Positions 52,938 through 61,127 of a DNA stretch of 64,000 bases are shown in pieces. Position 1 is the first letter of the stretch; each line of letters opens with the position of its first letter. Where the stretch lies: positions 496,001-560,000 of the forward strand of contig NZ_JAAZQJ010000001.1 in the NCBI RefSeq assembly GCF_012275375.1, written 5' to 3'. Below the pieces are notes generated by a model. That model did no database searches. It saw nothing but the letters and a program-made list of their open reading frames with translations, and was not told the DNA's origin. This DNA is from Dyella sp. SG609. Its GTDB lineage: Bacteria > Pseudomonadota > Gammaproteobacteria > Xanthomonadales > Rhodanobacteraceae. Made by a program: the position numbers and the translations under genes.

Positions 52938-53830
52938 GCCGGGCGCGGCGGTGGTGGTTGATGGTGGCGCTGCTGCTGGCGCCGTGGCTGGCGCAGGCCG
53001 CCACGGCGGTGTTCTACCAGCCGCAGACGCGCGACCGCGAGGTGGCGGTGGCGCAGTGGCCGGGGTGGTTCGCGCAGTTGCGTGCGCGTGGCTTCGACAC
53101 CCTGGTGGTGCAGTGGACGCAGTATGGCGATGCCTTCGCGGATCCCGCGGGGCATGCATGGCTGTTGCAGCGGGTTCGCGAAGCGCGCGCCGCCGGGTTG
53201 CGCGTCGTGCTGGGGCTGCACAGCGATCCGGCGTTCTTCCAGCGCCAGGAAATGCCGGCAACGGCGCTGGACGACTACCTGCGTTCACTGGCCCGCCAGG
53301 ATGCCGAGGCGGCGCGCCGTTGGGCCGCCGAGCTGGGCGGGCAGGACATCGCCGGCTGGTACCTGCCGATGGAGATCGACGACCGCCGCTGGCGCGAGCC
53401 GGAAGCGCGCGAGGTCCTGCGCGATTACCTGGCGCTGGAGCGGCGGCAGCTGGACCGCGTATTGGCGCGGCCGGTGTTCGTGAGCACCTTCTTTGCCGGG
53501 CATATGGCGCCGGCGGCGTATGCGCAGCTGGTGGCGGACGTGCGTGGCAGCGGTGTGCAGGCGTGGGTGCAGGACGGCGCGGGGACGGCGCGGTTGAGCC
53601 GCGGCGAGAGTGCGGTGTATCTGGCTTCGGCGATGTCGTGCGATCGGAAGGGGGCGGCGGGTGTGGTGTATGAGGTGTTCCGGCAGACCGGGGGCGACGA
53701 GGCGTTCAAGGCGGAGCCGCTGGATGGGCGGGATGTGGAGGTGGCGCTGGTGCAAAGGGCGCCTTGTGGTGGAGACACGGCTTTTTTTGAGTTGCGGTAT
53801 TTGCCGGAGATGGAGGCGCTGCGGCGCTAG
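52934..53830 (+). CDS. Exported DUF4434-type TIM-barrel protein (YbcH-like)
   Basis: A 298-residue exported protein. Signal peptide residues 1-21 (WLMVALLLAPWLAQAA). The mature part is a glycosidase-like barrel: FYQPQTRDREVAVAQWPGWF, GFDTLVVQWTQYG, AAGLRVVLGLHSDPAFF, GWYLPMEIDD and VFVSTFFAGHMAP. This fits the DUF4434 family, and E. coli carries ybcH beside nfrAB. Start is GTG 52934 overlapping the nfrA stop as GTGA. Possible role: cutting or editing the Nfr glycan in the periplasm (inference). Confidence 0.82.
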   Translation: MSRARRWWLMVALLLAPWLAQAATAVFYQPQTRDREVAVAQWPGWFAQLRARGFDTLVVQWTQYGDAFADPAGHAWLLQRVREARAAGLRVVLGLHSDPAFFQRQEMPATALDDYLRSLARQDAEAARRWAAELGGQDIAGWYLPMEIDDRRWREPEAREVLRDYLALERRQLDRVLARPVFVSTFFAGHMAPAAYAQLVADVRGSGVQAWVQDGAGTARLSRGESAVYLASAMSCDRKGAAGVVYEVFRQTGGDEAFKAEPLDGRDVEVALVQRAPCGGDTAFFELRYLPEMEALRR

Positions 53831-53850
53831 AAAGCCCCGCCTAGTAAAAC

Positions 53851-54233
53851 CCTTCGCCCCTTCGGGGAGAAGGTGGCGGCAGCCGGATGAGGGGTGGGTG
53901 CTCGCGGTGGAAGATCGACGAAGCGTCGCTCGCTTTGCTGCTTCGCTTCATCGCTCCGTAGGTCCCCCTCACCCCGACCCTCTCCCCGCTGGGGAGAGGG
54001 GGCAGGTTGCGCGAAGGCTTGGGTTCCCTCGCCAAACCTAAAGTGGATTCCTTCTCCCCGCCGGAGAGAAGGTGGCGGCAGCCGGATGAGGGGTGGGTGC
54101 TCGCGGTGGAAGATCGACGAAGCGTCGCTTGCTTTGCTGCTTCGCTTCATCGCTCCGTAGGTCCCCCTCACCCCAACCCTCTCCCCGCTGGGGAGAGGGG
54201 GCAGGTTGCGCGAAGGCTTGAGTTCCCTGGCCG
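53851..54233. repeat. Tandem pair of roughly 185-base repeat units
   Basis: Two direct units at about 53851-54035 and 54050-54233 differ at only a few bases. Each runs from CTTCTCCCC/GGGGAGAAGG through GGTGGCGGCAGCCGGATGAG and a GAAGATCGACGAAGCGTCGC core to CCCTCTCCCC/GGGGAGAGGG and GCGCGAAGGCTTG. A third, shorter relative lies at 11207-11361. The gap holds no gene. Confidence 0.88.
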
Positions 54234-54472
54234 GAGGGGGAGGTCGGGCGAGGCTCGCGCGTGCCCCGCCAATCTGAATTGGTCTCTACGAATCCGTCCA
54301 AATTGGTTATGTACCGTCCGCGCGGCCGGCGCCTATCTTTGCCTCCAGCCGCGATAACGAAAAGTTGATGTCCCCACACTCAACGGTTTGACGCGGCCAC
54401 CTTGGCTCGCCGGAAGCTCCCCACTTCCGTGCGAGTCCCTTCTTCCAGCCCAGTCGATCCGGAGTGAACCCT
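54234..54472. promoter_or_regulatory. Upstream region of HTH regulator gene
   Basis: An AT-richer stretch with AATTGGTCTC and CCAAATTGGTTATG at 54277-54311, where TTGG-centred short repeats occur twice. It is the likely promoter and possible self-operator region of the regulator at 54473. Confidence 0.35.
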
Positions 54473-55099
54473 GTGTCCGCTTTGGTATCCGTGTCCGATG
54501 ATTTGCTGGCGGCGGCGAGAACGATCTCGACCGGCGCCGCCGTATCCGGCGTTCCTTTTGCACTGGACGTAGCCGACCGCCGAGGCGAGGCGCATGCCCA
54601 AGCTGACACCAGGCTTGCGGCATCGGCCCGAGCCGCCGAACAGGATTTCCCCGAGCGCATCCGGCTGCTGATCGGACGTGCCGGCGGCGTCGGCGCGCTG
54701 GCGCGCTGCTGCAGCGTCACCGCGCGCACGGTGAACAACTGGAGCCGCGGCCGCGGCGATATCTCGCGCCACCGCTGCGTGGTACTGGCGCGTGCCATGG
54801 GCATCTCGGCGCTGTGGCTGGTCAGCGGCGAGGGCGTCATGACCGCCGACGACGTGCTGGCGGCGAACGCGCCGGCGCACAAGACCGGCGTCGATGCCGA
54901 ACGGCTCGCCGCCGCCTTGCAGATGCTGCAGTCCTACATCGTGCTGGCCGGCGGCGCGCTGAGCGTTGCGCAGCGTGCCGAAGCCATCGTCGAGCTCTAC
55001 ACCATGCTCGCCGAGCCACCCGACGCCACGCGCGTCATCGCTTTCCACAAGAAGCTTGCCGGCTGTCTGCGCGGCAACGGTCAAGCGCCGCCCGCCTGA
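54473..55099 (+). CDS. HTH (XRE/CI-like) transcriptional regulator
   Basis: A roughly 208-residue DNA-binding protein. A polar N-terminus of 60 residues is followed by a helix-turn-helix at about 62-118 (RIRLLIGRAGGVGALARCCS, TARTVNNWSRGRGDISRHRC, VVLARAMGISALWLVSGEG) as in phage CI-type regulators. A helical C-terminal part follows (LAAALQMLQSYIVLAGGALS, then AIVELYTMLAEPPDATRVI), probably for dimerisation. I prefer GTG 54473, with GGAG eight bases upstream, over GTG 54464. The next gene on the strand is a TonB-dependent receptor, the likely target. No other phage genes are near. Confidence 0.75.
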   Translation: MSALVSVSDDLLAAARTISTGAAVSGVPFALDVADRRGEAHAQADTRLAASARAAEQDFPERIRLLIGRAGGVGALARCCSVTARTVNNWSRGRGDISRHRCVVLARAMGISALWLVSGEGVMTADDVLAANAPAHKTGVDAERLAAALQMLQSYIVLAGGALSVAQRAEAIVELYTMLAEPPDATRVIAFHKKLAGCLRGNGQAPPA

Positions 55100-55125
55100 C
55101 CGCAGGGGATCGACCTCGTGTTCGT

Positions 55126-55163
55126 GCACAGGCCTCCGCACGGGAGGTCGTGGAGGCCTGTGC
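55126..55163. terminator. Strong stem-loop after regulator gene
   Basis: GCACAGGCCTCC at 55126-55137 pairs with GGAGGCCTGTGC at 55152-55163 around a 14-base loop. There is no T run; four A follow. It may be a factor-dependent terminator or an mRNA end between the regulator and the receptor. Confidence 0.45.
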
Positions 55164-55288
55164 GCCAAAACCGCCACGCCAGGCAGTTGCGGCCGCGGCG
55201 TGGTTCTCGCCGGTGCCGATGGCACCACCGCAGTGTCTTCGCGGCATCCGGGCCGCGGATATCCATCAAGCTATTCAAGGGGAGTCGC

Positions 55289-58200
55289 ATGAACTACCAG
55301 CATCGGATTCGCTCGGCCCGATCCAGGGTCTGTCCGTCCGCCCTCGGCATGGCCCTGGCGCTCGCGCTGTACGGCGCCATGGCGCCGCCCGTGCATGCGC
55401 AGGCCACCACCGGCAGCATCTTCGGCCAGGCGCCGGCCGCCGCGGGCGGCACGGTGAAAGTGCAGAACGCATCGGGCGTGACGCGGCAGGTGGCAGTGGA
55501 TGCGTCGGGCCGCTATGCGATCGGCGCGCTGCCGCTGGGTACCTACACCGTTACCTTGCAGCGCGACGGGCAGACGGTGGACACGCGTACCGACGTCGAA
55601 CTGCACGTCGGCGCGGGCACCGAGGTTTCCTTCGTGGCGCAGAACGCGCAGAACCTGGCCTCGGTGACGGTGACGGCGAACAGCCTGCCGGCGATCGACG
55701 TGACCCAGGTGGATTCGCGCACCGTGGTCACCTCGCAGCAGCTCGCGCGCTTGCCGCTGGCGCGCAGCGCCGAAGCGATCGCCTTGCTGGCGCCGGGAGC
55801 GGTGGAAGGCAGCGACACGTTCATGGGCATGGGCATGGGCGCGTCGTCGCCGCGCAAGTTTGTCTCGTTCGGCGGTTCGTCCGTCACCGAGAACGCGTAT
55901 TACATCAACGGATTCAACACCACCGATCCGATCAGCGGTTTCGGCGGCCTGACCTTGCCTTACGGTTCGATCGACCAGGAGGAAATCCTCAGCGGCGGCT
56001 ATGGCGCGGCGTACGGCCGCTCCGACGGCGGTGTGATCAGCCAGGTGGGCAAGCGCGGTACCAACGAGTGGCATGTCGGCGGGCAGGTGTTGTGGAAGCC
56101 GAAGGGGCTGCAGGGCGATCCGCGCGACATCTACTACGGCGAAGGCAGCCCCAAGGCCGGGCAGCTGTATTGGCGGCGCGGCGACAACAAGTCCACCACC
56201 ACCACGGTCGATGCCTATGTCGGCGGCCCGCTGATCAAGGACAAGCTGTATGTGTTCGCCTCGGTCGAGGGCGAACGCATCCAGGGCACAGGCGCATCGG
56301 CAGGCATGCCTTCGGGTGCGGTCGGTTCGGTGGCGGGCGTGGGCTTCAACCTGGCGCCGAGCTACAACAACCATAGCCGGCTGAACGATCCGAAGTGGTA
56401 CACCAAGCTGGACTGGAACATCACCGACAGCAACCTGCTCGAGCTGACCGGCGCGTCGAACAAATCGTCCTACCGCGGCAATCTGTACCAATACGACTAC
56501 GCCACCGGCAAGGAAGGGCCGTTCGATCACCACGACCTGAACATCAAGGACGGTTCGGACCTGTATCTGGGCAAGTTCACCAGCTACCTCACCGACTCGC
56601 TGACGCTGTCGGTGCTGTACGGCAAGATGAAGGGCACGCATTACAACGAGCTGCCGGGTTACGACCCGACGCTCAGTCCGATCATCGGGCAGTCCTCGCA
56701 GAATCCCGCGCTCACCGGCGGCTCCTCCTACGGCAATGCGCAGACCGTGGTGCAGCTGTTCGATCCGCAGCACATCACCAAGAACACCAACCTGCGCCTG
56801 GACCTGAGCTACAAGCTGGGCGACCACACCCTGACCGCGGGCATCGACAACCAGGACGTGCGCGACATCCACGATGGCCAGTTCACTTCCGGCCCCGGCT
56901 TCGGATGGGCGTATGCGTCCGGCGATCCGAACACCTGGATCACCGGCGGCCCGGACGCGAACGGACCGGGTTGGCAAGGTTATCCGTGGGTGCGCCCGCC
57001 GGGCGGCTATGCGGGCGGCTCGACCGGCTATTACGTTTCCAGGCAGGTGTTCGCCAACAGCGCTTCGGTGCGGGTGAAACAGCAGGCGCAATACATCGAG
57101 GACGCCTGGCAGATCAACGACCGCTGGCTGGTGAAGATCGGCCTGCGCAACGACGAGTTCACCAACTACAACGGCGCCGGCACGCCTTATCTGCGGCTCA
57201 CCCATTCGCAGCTGGCGCCGCGGCTCGGCTTCACCTGGGACGTCAACGGCGATTCCAGCCTGAAGGTGTATGGCAATGCCGGCCGCTATTACCTGGCGGT
57301 GCCCGCGTCCGTGGCCTTGCGTTCGGCGGGTTCGTCCACCTTTACCAACGTGTATTACACCTACACCGGCATCGATCCGAAGACCGGCTATCCCACCGGG
57401 CTGACGCCGATCGACACCTACCGCGGCCTGGAACAGCCGATCTCGGCCAATCTCGAATACGGCCAGCCGCGCGATCCGAAGACGGCCGCGGCCACCAATA
57501 TCAAATCGGAATACCAGGACGAACTGATCCTCGGCTTCGACAAGAAGCTGGGCGATGCCTGGGTGTACGGTGCCAAGGTCACCTGGCGCAAGCTCGGCCG
57601 CGCCATCGACGACTGGGGCGACACCGGCCGCATCGCGGCGAAGATGGCCGAGCTGGGCATGAACGATTACGACAAGGTCAATGGCATCCAGGGCAGCTAC
57701 CTGATCAACCCGGGCAGCAACCCGGTCATCCAGGTGCCGAAACTGTCCGGCGGCTACTACGAGGTGCCGCTGGACTGGAAGAAGGACATGGGCTTCAACA
57801 CCACGCTCAAGCGCAAGTACTACGCGCTGGAGATGTACCTGGAGCATCCGTTCGACGGCAAGTGGTACGGCAAGCTCGATTACCTGTTCTCGCGCAACTA
57901 CGGCAATACCGAAGGCCAGGTGCGTTCGGATATCGGCCAGACCGACGTGTCGGCGACGGTGGACTGGGATTACACGCAGGTGATGGATTACGCCAACGGT
58001 GCGCTGTCGAACGACCGCACGCACCAGATCAAAGCCTACGGCTACTACCAGGTGGCGCCGGAGTGGCTGGTCTCGGGCAACGTGGCGATCCTGTCCGGTG
58101 CGCCCAAGACCTGCCTGGGCCTGTACGGGGCGGACCAGACCAACCCCGGCCTGGGCTACGGCTCCTTCTACCATTTCTGCGGCGGCGTGCCGGTGGTGCC

Positions 58201-58438
58201 CGGCTACAAGCGCCAGCCCTGGACCTATCTGCTCAGCCTGGGCGCGCAGTACCGGCCGGCGTGGGGACGCCAGCGGCTGGGCTTCAGCGTGCAAATCTAC
58301 AACGTGCTCAACAAGCAGGCGATCACGCAGACCAACGGGCGCTACGGCAGTTCCACCAGCGTGCGCCCGACCTACAACCTGCCGTTGTCCACACAGTCGC
58401 CGCGCTACGTGCAGTTCGGCATCACCTACGACTACTGA
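55289..58438 (+). CDS. Oar-like TonB-dependent receptor with carboxypeptidase-like N-domain
   Basis: A 1049-residue outer-membrane receptor. Signal peptide residues 1-38 (ALGMALALALYGAMAPPVHA). Residues 40-125 form a carboxypeptidase-regulatory-like fold (GSIFGQAPAAAGGTVKVQNA, SGRYAIGALPLGTYTVTLQ). The plug follows from about 130 (SVTVTANSLPAIDVTQVDSR, YGSIDQEEILSGGYGAAYGR) and the barrel to the aromatic end FGITYDY. This is the Oar/OmpA-related TonB-receptor class common in Xanthomonadales, whose substrates include peptides and are mostly unknown. AAGGGGAG precedes ATG 55289. It may be controlled by the HTH regulator upstream. Confidence 0.93.
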   Translation: MNYQHRIRSARSRVCPSALGMALALALYGAMAPPVHAQATTGSIFGQAPAAAGGTVKVQNASGVTRQVAVDASGRYAIGALPLGTYTVTLQRDGQTVDTRTDVELHVGAGTEVSFVAQNAQNLASVTVTANSLPAIDVTQVDSRTVVTSQQLARLPLARSAEAIALLAPGAVEGSDTFMGMGMGASSPRKFVSFGGSSVTENAYYINGFNTTDPISGFGGLTLPYGSIDQEEILSGGYGAAYGRSDGGVISQVGKRGTNEWHVGGQVLWKPKGLQGDPRDIYYGEGSPKAGQLYWRRGDNKSTTTTVDAYVGGPLIKDKLYVFASVEGERIQGTGASAGMPSGAVGSVAGVGFNLAPSYNNHSRLNDPKWYTKLDWNITDSNLLELTGASNKSSYRGNLYQYDYATGKEGPFDHHDLNIKDGSDLYLGKFTSYLTDSLTLSVLYGKMKGTHYNELPGYDPTLSPIIGQSSQNPALTGGSSYGNAQTVVQLFDPQHITKNTNLRLDLSYKLGDHTLTAGIDNQDVRDIHDGQFTSGPGFGWAYASGDPNTWITGGPDANGPGWQGYPWVRPPGGYAGGSTGYYVSRQVFANSASVRVKQQAQYIEDAWQINDRWLVKIGLRNDEFTNYNGAGTPYLRLTHSQLAPRLGFTWDVNGDSSLKVYGNAGRYYLAVPASVALRSAGSSTFTNVYYTYTGIDPKTGYPTGLTPIDTYRGLEQPISANLEYGQPRDPKTAAATNIKSEYQDELILGFDKKLGDAWVYGAKVTWRKLGRAIDDWGDTGRIAAKMAELGMNDYDKVNGIQGSYLINPGSNPVIQVPKLSGGYYEVPLDWKKDMGFNTTLKRKYYALEMYLEHPFDGKWYGKLDYLFSRNYGNTEGQVRSDIGQTDVSATVDWDYTQVMDYANGALSNDRTHQIKAYGYYQVAPEWLVSGNVAILSGAPKTCLGLYGADQTNPGLGYGSFYHFCGGVPVVPGYKRQPWTYLLSLGAQYRPAWGRQRLGFSVQIYNVLNKQAITQTNGRYGSSTSVRPTYNLPLSTQSPRYVQFGITYDY

Positions 58439-58502
58439 GCCCGGGCGGCGGGTGCCCGGCGCCAGTGCCGGGCACCTTAGCGGGCGTTTGCTTTGCGGAG
58501 CC

Positions 58503-59456
58503 ATGGCGATGAACAAGTCGATGCTGTTGGCGGCGCTGCTCTCCTTCGCTTGCGGCGAAGCAGTGGCATCCACGTCCACGCAAGCCCCCGAATTCGCCGG
58601 CATCGACCACTGGTTCAACTCACCGCCGCTGCGCATGTCCGCCCTGCGCGGCAAGGTCGTGCTGATCGATTTCTGGGCGTACTCCTGCATCAACTGCATC
58701 CGCGCGATGCCGCACGTCGAGCACCTGTACGAGACCTACAAGGACCAGGGCCTGGTGGTGGTCGGCGTGCATGCGCCGGAGTTCGATTTCGAGCGCGACC
58801 CGGCTAATGTGCAGGCGGCGATCGCGCGGGCCGGCGTCACCTATCCAGTGGCGATGGACAGCGGCTTGTCCACCTGGAACGCATGGCACAACCAGTTCTG
58901 GCCGGCGGAATACCTGGTCGACCGCGACGGCAAGCTGATCGGCCATCACTATGGCGAAGGCGGCTACGACAAGATGGAGAACGCGATCCGGCTGCTGCTG
59001 GGCCTGGACATGCAGGCGCCGGAGAACACGGCGAACCAGTTCAAGCCGGGGCCGGGCGACACGCCGGAACTGCATCTGGGCAGCGCGGGACAGCAAGGCT
59101 TCGGCAATGCGGAAAGCGGCGGCGAAGGGACGCGGCGCTTCAGCGTTCCCGCGGCATTGGCGATGCACAAGTTCGCGCTCGGCGGCAGCTGGGAGATCAC
59201 CCGCCAGTACGCCCGTACGGTGGGCACGGAGGTGGAACTGCAGCTGCGCTTCAAGGCAGCCAGGCTGTACATGGTGGCCAGCGCGGACAGCACCACTGCG
59301 CTGGAGGTGACCGTCGACGGCAACCCGCAACCGGCGGTGGAAGTGCAGGGCAGCCGCCTCTACACGCTGTTCGACAGCCATGACGACCGCGAGCACGTGC
59401 TGCACCTGCGCATCCCGCGGGCGGGGCTGCGGGTGTACTCCTTCACGTTCGGCTGA
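58503..59456 (+). CDS. Periplasmic thioredoxin-fold protein, DipZ-like
   Basis: A 317-residue exported protein. Signal peptide residues 1-23 (MLLAALLSFACGEAVAS). Residues 45-165 are a TlpA/AhpC-type thioredoxin domain: GKVVLIDFWAYSCINCIRAM with redox Cys62 and Cys65, GLVVVGVHAPEFDFERD and YPVAMDSGLSTWNAW. The C-terminal 130 residues are a beta-sandwich as found after thioredoxin in DipZ proteins (WEITRQYARTVGTEVELQLR, VYSFTFG). The membrane CcdA part of full DipZ is absent. It would act on periplasmic disulfides. GGAG precedes ATG 58503. It follows the receptor gene by 64 bases. Confidence 0.9.
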   Translation: MAMNKSMLLAALLSFACGEAVASTSTQAPEFAGIDHWFNSPPLRMSALRGKVVLIDFWAYSCINCIRAMPHVEHLYETYKDQGLVVVGVHAPEFDFERDPANVQAAIARAGVTYPVAMDSGLSTWNAWHNQFWPAEYLVDRDGKLIGHHYGEGGYDKMENAIRLLLGLDMQAPENTANQFKPGPGDTPELHLGSAGQQGFGNAESGGEGTRRFSVPAALAMHKFALGGSWEITRQYARTVGTEVELQLRFKAARLYMVASADSTTALEVTVDGNPQPAVEVQGSRLYTLFDSHDDREHVLHLRIPRAGLRVYSFTFG

Positions 59457-59560
59457 GCGTGGGCAGGCTTCGTGCAGCCGCGCCGCAGCATGCCCTGGGA
59501 TTGCTGCGCACCCGGGTTGTGCGCAACCCTTATGGCCGACGCCATGGAGTGTGCGCCGGC

Positions 59561-60994
59561 ATGTTTCTCGAACTCGACGGTCAAGGTCCGCAATACGCGC
59601 AGCTGGTCCGCGCGCTGAAGTCGTCCATTCTCGACGGGCGCATGCTCGCCGGCTCGCGCCTGCCGCCGACGCGCGAGTTCGCGCTCAACCTCGGCCTGTC
59701 GCGCACCACGGTGCTGGCGGCGTACGAGCAGCTGCGCGCCGAGGGCTTTATCAACGGCCGGGTGGGATCGGGCAGCTACGTCACGGGCCTGCAGCTGACG
59801 CCGTCGCTGCCGCGGCCGGCGAACGCGGCCGATACGGCCCAGTCGCGCTATGCCGAGCGCGCCCGGCTGTTCCGCGAGCGCAAGATCGCACGCTTGCATT
59901 ACGGCCTGCGCTACGAAATGCGCTACGGCGACCCGCTGACCAATCCGGCCTTGAATGCCGCCTGGGGACGCGAGCTGGCGCGCGCCGCCGCCTATTCGAC
60001 GCTGGGCATCACCGGTTCGTGGGGCCTGCCTGCGCTGCGCCAGCAGATCTGCGCCTACCTGGCGCGCCGGCGCGGCCTGCTGACCGAGCCGGACAAGATC
60101 CTGATCGTCACCGGCACCCAGCAGGCGTATTCGCTGTGCGCGCGCGTGCTGCTCGACGAGGGCGACACGGCCGTGCTGGAAGAGCCGCATTATTTCGGCG
60201 CGTATCACGTGCTGCACGCGCATGGGGCGAAGCTGCATCCGGTGCGCTGCGATGACGACGGGCTGGTCTGCGAGGAGTTGCCGGAGCAGGCGCCCAAGCT
60301 GATCTGCGTCACCCCTTCGCATCAGTTTCCCACCGGCGCCGTGCTGTCGCTGCCGCGCCGGCTGGAGCTGCTGCGCTACGCGGCGCGCAAGCAGTGCTGG
60401 ATCATCGAGGACGACTACGACGGCGAGTTCCGCTACGACGCCCACCCGCTGGCCGCGCTGCGCTCGCTCGACGAAGGCGACCGGGTGATCTATGCGGGCA
60501 CTTTTTCCAAGACCTTGTTCGGCACGCTGCGCATGGGTTACCTGGTGATGCCGGAGGCGCTGCGCGAAGACCTCACCACCGCCAAGTACCTCAGCGACGT
60601 GTCGTCGCCCGGCATCGAGCAGGCCGCGCTGGCGCATTTCATGGAGAGTGGCGGTTTCGAGCGGCATCTGCGCCATGCGCGCAAGGAGCTGCAGTGCCGG
60701 CGCGAGGCCTTGATCGCCGGCCTGCGCCGCCATGCCGGCGACCGCGTGGAGATCGTGCATTCGCCGGCGGGCATGCATGTGGTGGCGTGGTTGAACGGCT
60801 ACGACCACGAGCGGGCCGAGGCCTTGATGTGGTATGCGCACGAGCGCGGGCTGGGGCTGTATTCGATGGCGCCGCATTATTTCGTGCCGCCGAAGCGGCC
60901 AGGCCTGCTGCTGGGCTATTGCAGCCTGTCGGTGGCGGAGCTGCGCGATGCGATGCAGTTGCTGGGGGAGTGCCTGGATGCGGTGCCGGCGTGA
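59561..60994 (+). CDS. MocR/PdxR-type transcriptional regulator
   Basis: A 477-residue regulator with an N-terminal GntR winged helix (residues 12-78: YAQLVRALKSSILDGRMLAG, LPPTREFALNLGLSRTTVL, RVGSGSYV) fused to a type-I aminotransferase fold that binds pyridoxal phosphate. Lys317 in AGTFSKTLFGTLRMGYLV is the PLP lysine, and WIIEDDYDGEFRY supplies the Asp to the ring nitrogen. Start at ATG 59561 gives the usual MFLELDG opening; the longer frame from 59459 does not look native. Possible targets are genes for vitamin B6, GABA, taurine or amino-acid use; none is adjacent. Confidence 0.92.
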   Translation: MFLELDGQGPQYAQLVRALKSSILDGRMLAGSRLPPTREFALNLGLSRTTVLAAYEQLRAEGFINGRVGSGSYVTGLQLTPSLPRPANAADTAQSRYAERARLFRERKIARLHYGLRYEMRYGDPLTNPALNAAWGRELARAAAYSTLGITGSWGLPALRQQICAYLARRRGLLTEPDKILIVTGTQQAYSLCARVLLDEGDTAVLEEPHYFGAYHVLHAHGAKLHPVRCDDDGLVCEELPEQAPKLICVTPSHQFPTGAVLSLPRRLELLRYAARKQCWIIEDDYDGEFRYDAHPLAALRSLDEGDRVIYAGTFSKTLFGTLRMGYLVMPEALREDLTTAKYLSDVSSPGIEQAALAHFMESGGFERHLRHARKELQCRREALIAGLRRHAGDRVEIVHSPAGMHVVAWLNGYDHERAEALMWYAHERGLGLYSMAPHYFVPPKRPGLLLGYCSLSVAELRDAMQLLGECLDAVPA

Positions 60995-61030
60995 AGCGCG
61001 GCGACGGTTGGACGGCGCTTTGCCGGACGG

Positions 61031-61064
61031 AAAAAGAAAACGCCTCCGCAAGGAGGCGTTTTCT
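61031..61064. terminator. Two-way rho-independent terminator
   Basis: Thirteen-base arms at 61035-61047 (AGAAAACGCCTCC) and 61052-61064 enclose GCAA. An A-rich left flank and TTTTCT right side give T runs in both directions. It lies between the convergent MocR and clan-A glycosidase genes and should serve both. Confidence 0.85.
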
Positions 61065-61076
61065 GTTCCGGCGCAT

Positions 61077-61109
61077 GTTGGGGTTCGCTGCGCTCACCCC
61101 AACCTACGA
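61077..61109. repeat. TTGGGGTT/AACCCCAA element
   Basis: GTTGGGGTTCGCTGCGCTCACCCC and AACCTACG; a single copy of the element also seen at 14.9 and 21.7 kb. Confidence 0.75.
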
Positions 61110-61127
61110 TAGAGCTGCGGTGCGGTC

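Noticed and set aside
53851-54233. CRISPR array
   Set aside because: The repeated units are long and contiguous, with no short repeats separated by unique spacers, and no cas gene is near.
55271-58699. A 1142-codon open frame on the - strand
   Set aside because: It is antisense to the Oar-like receptor gene and has no protein-like features.
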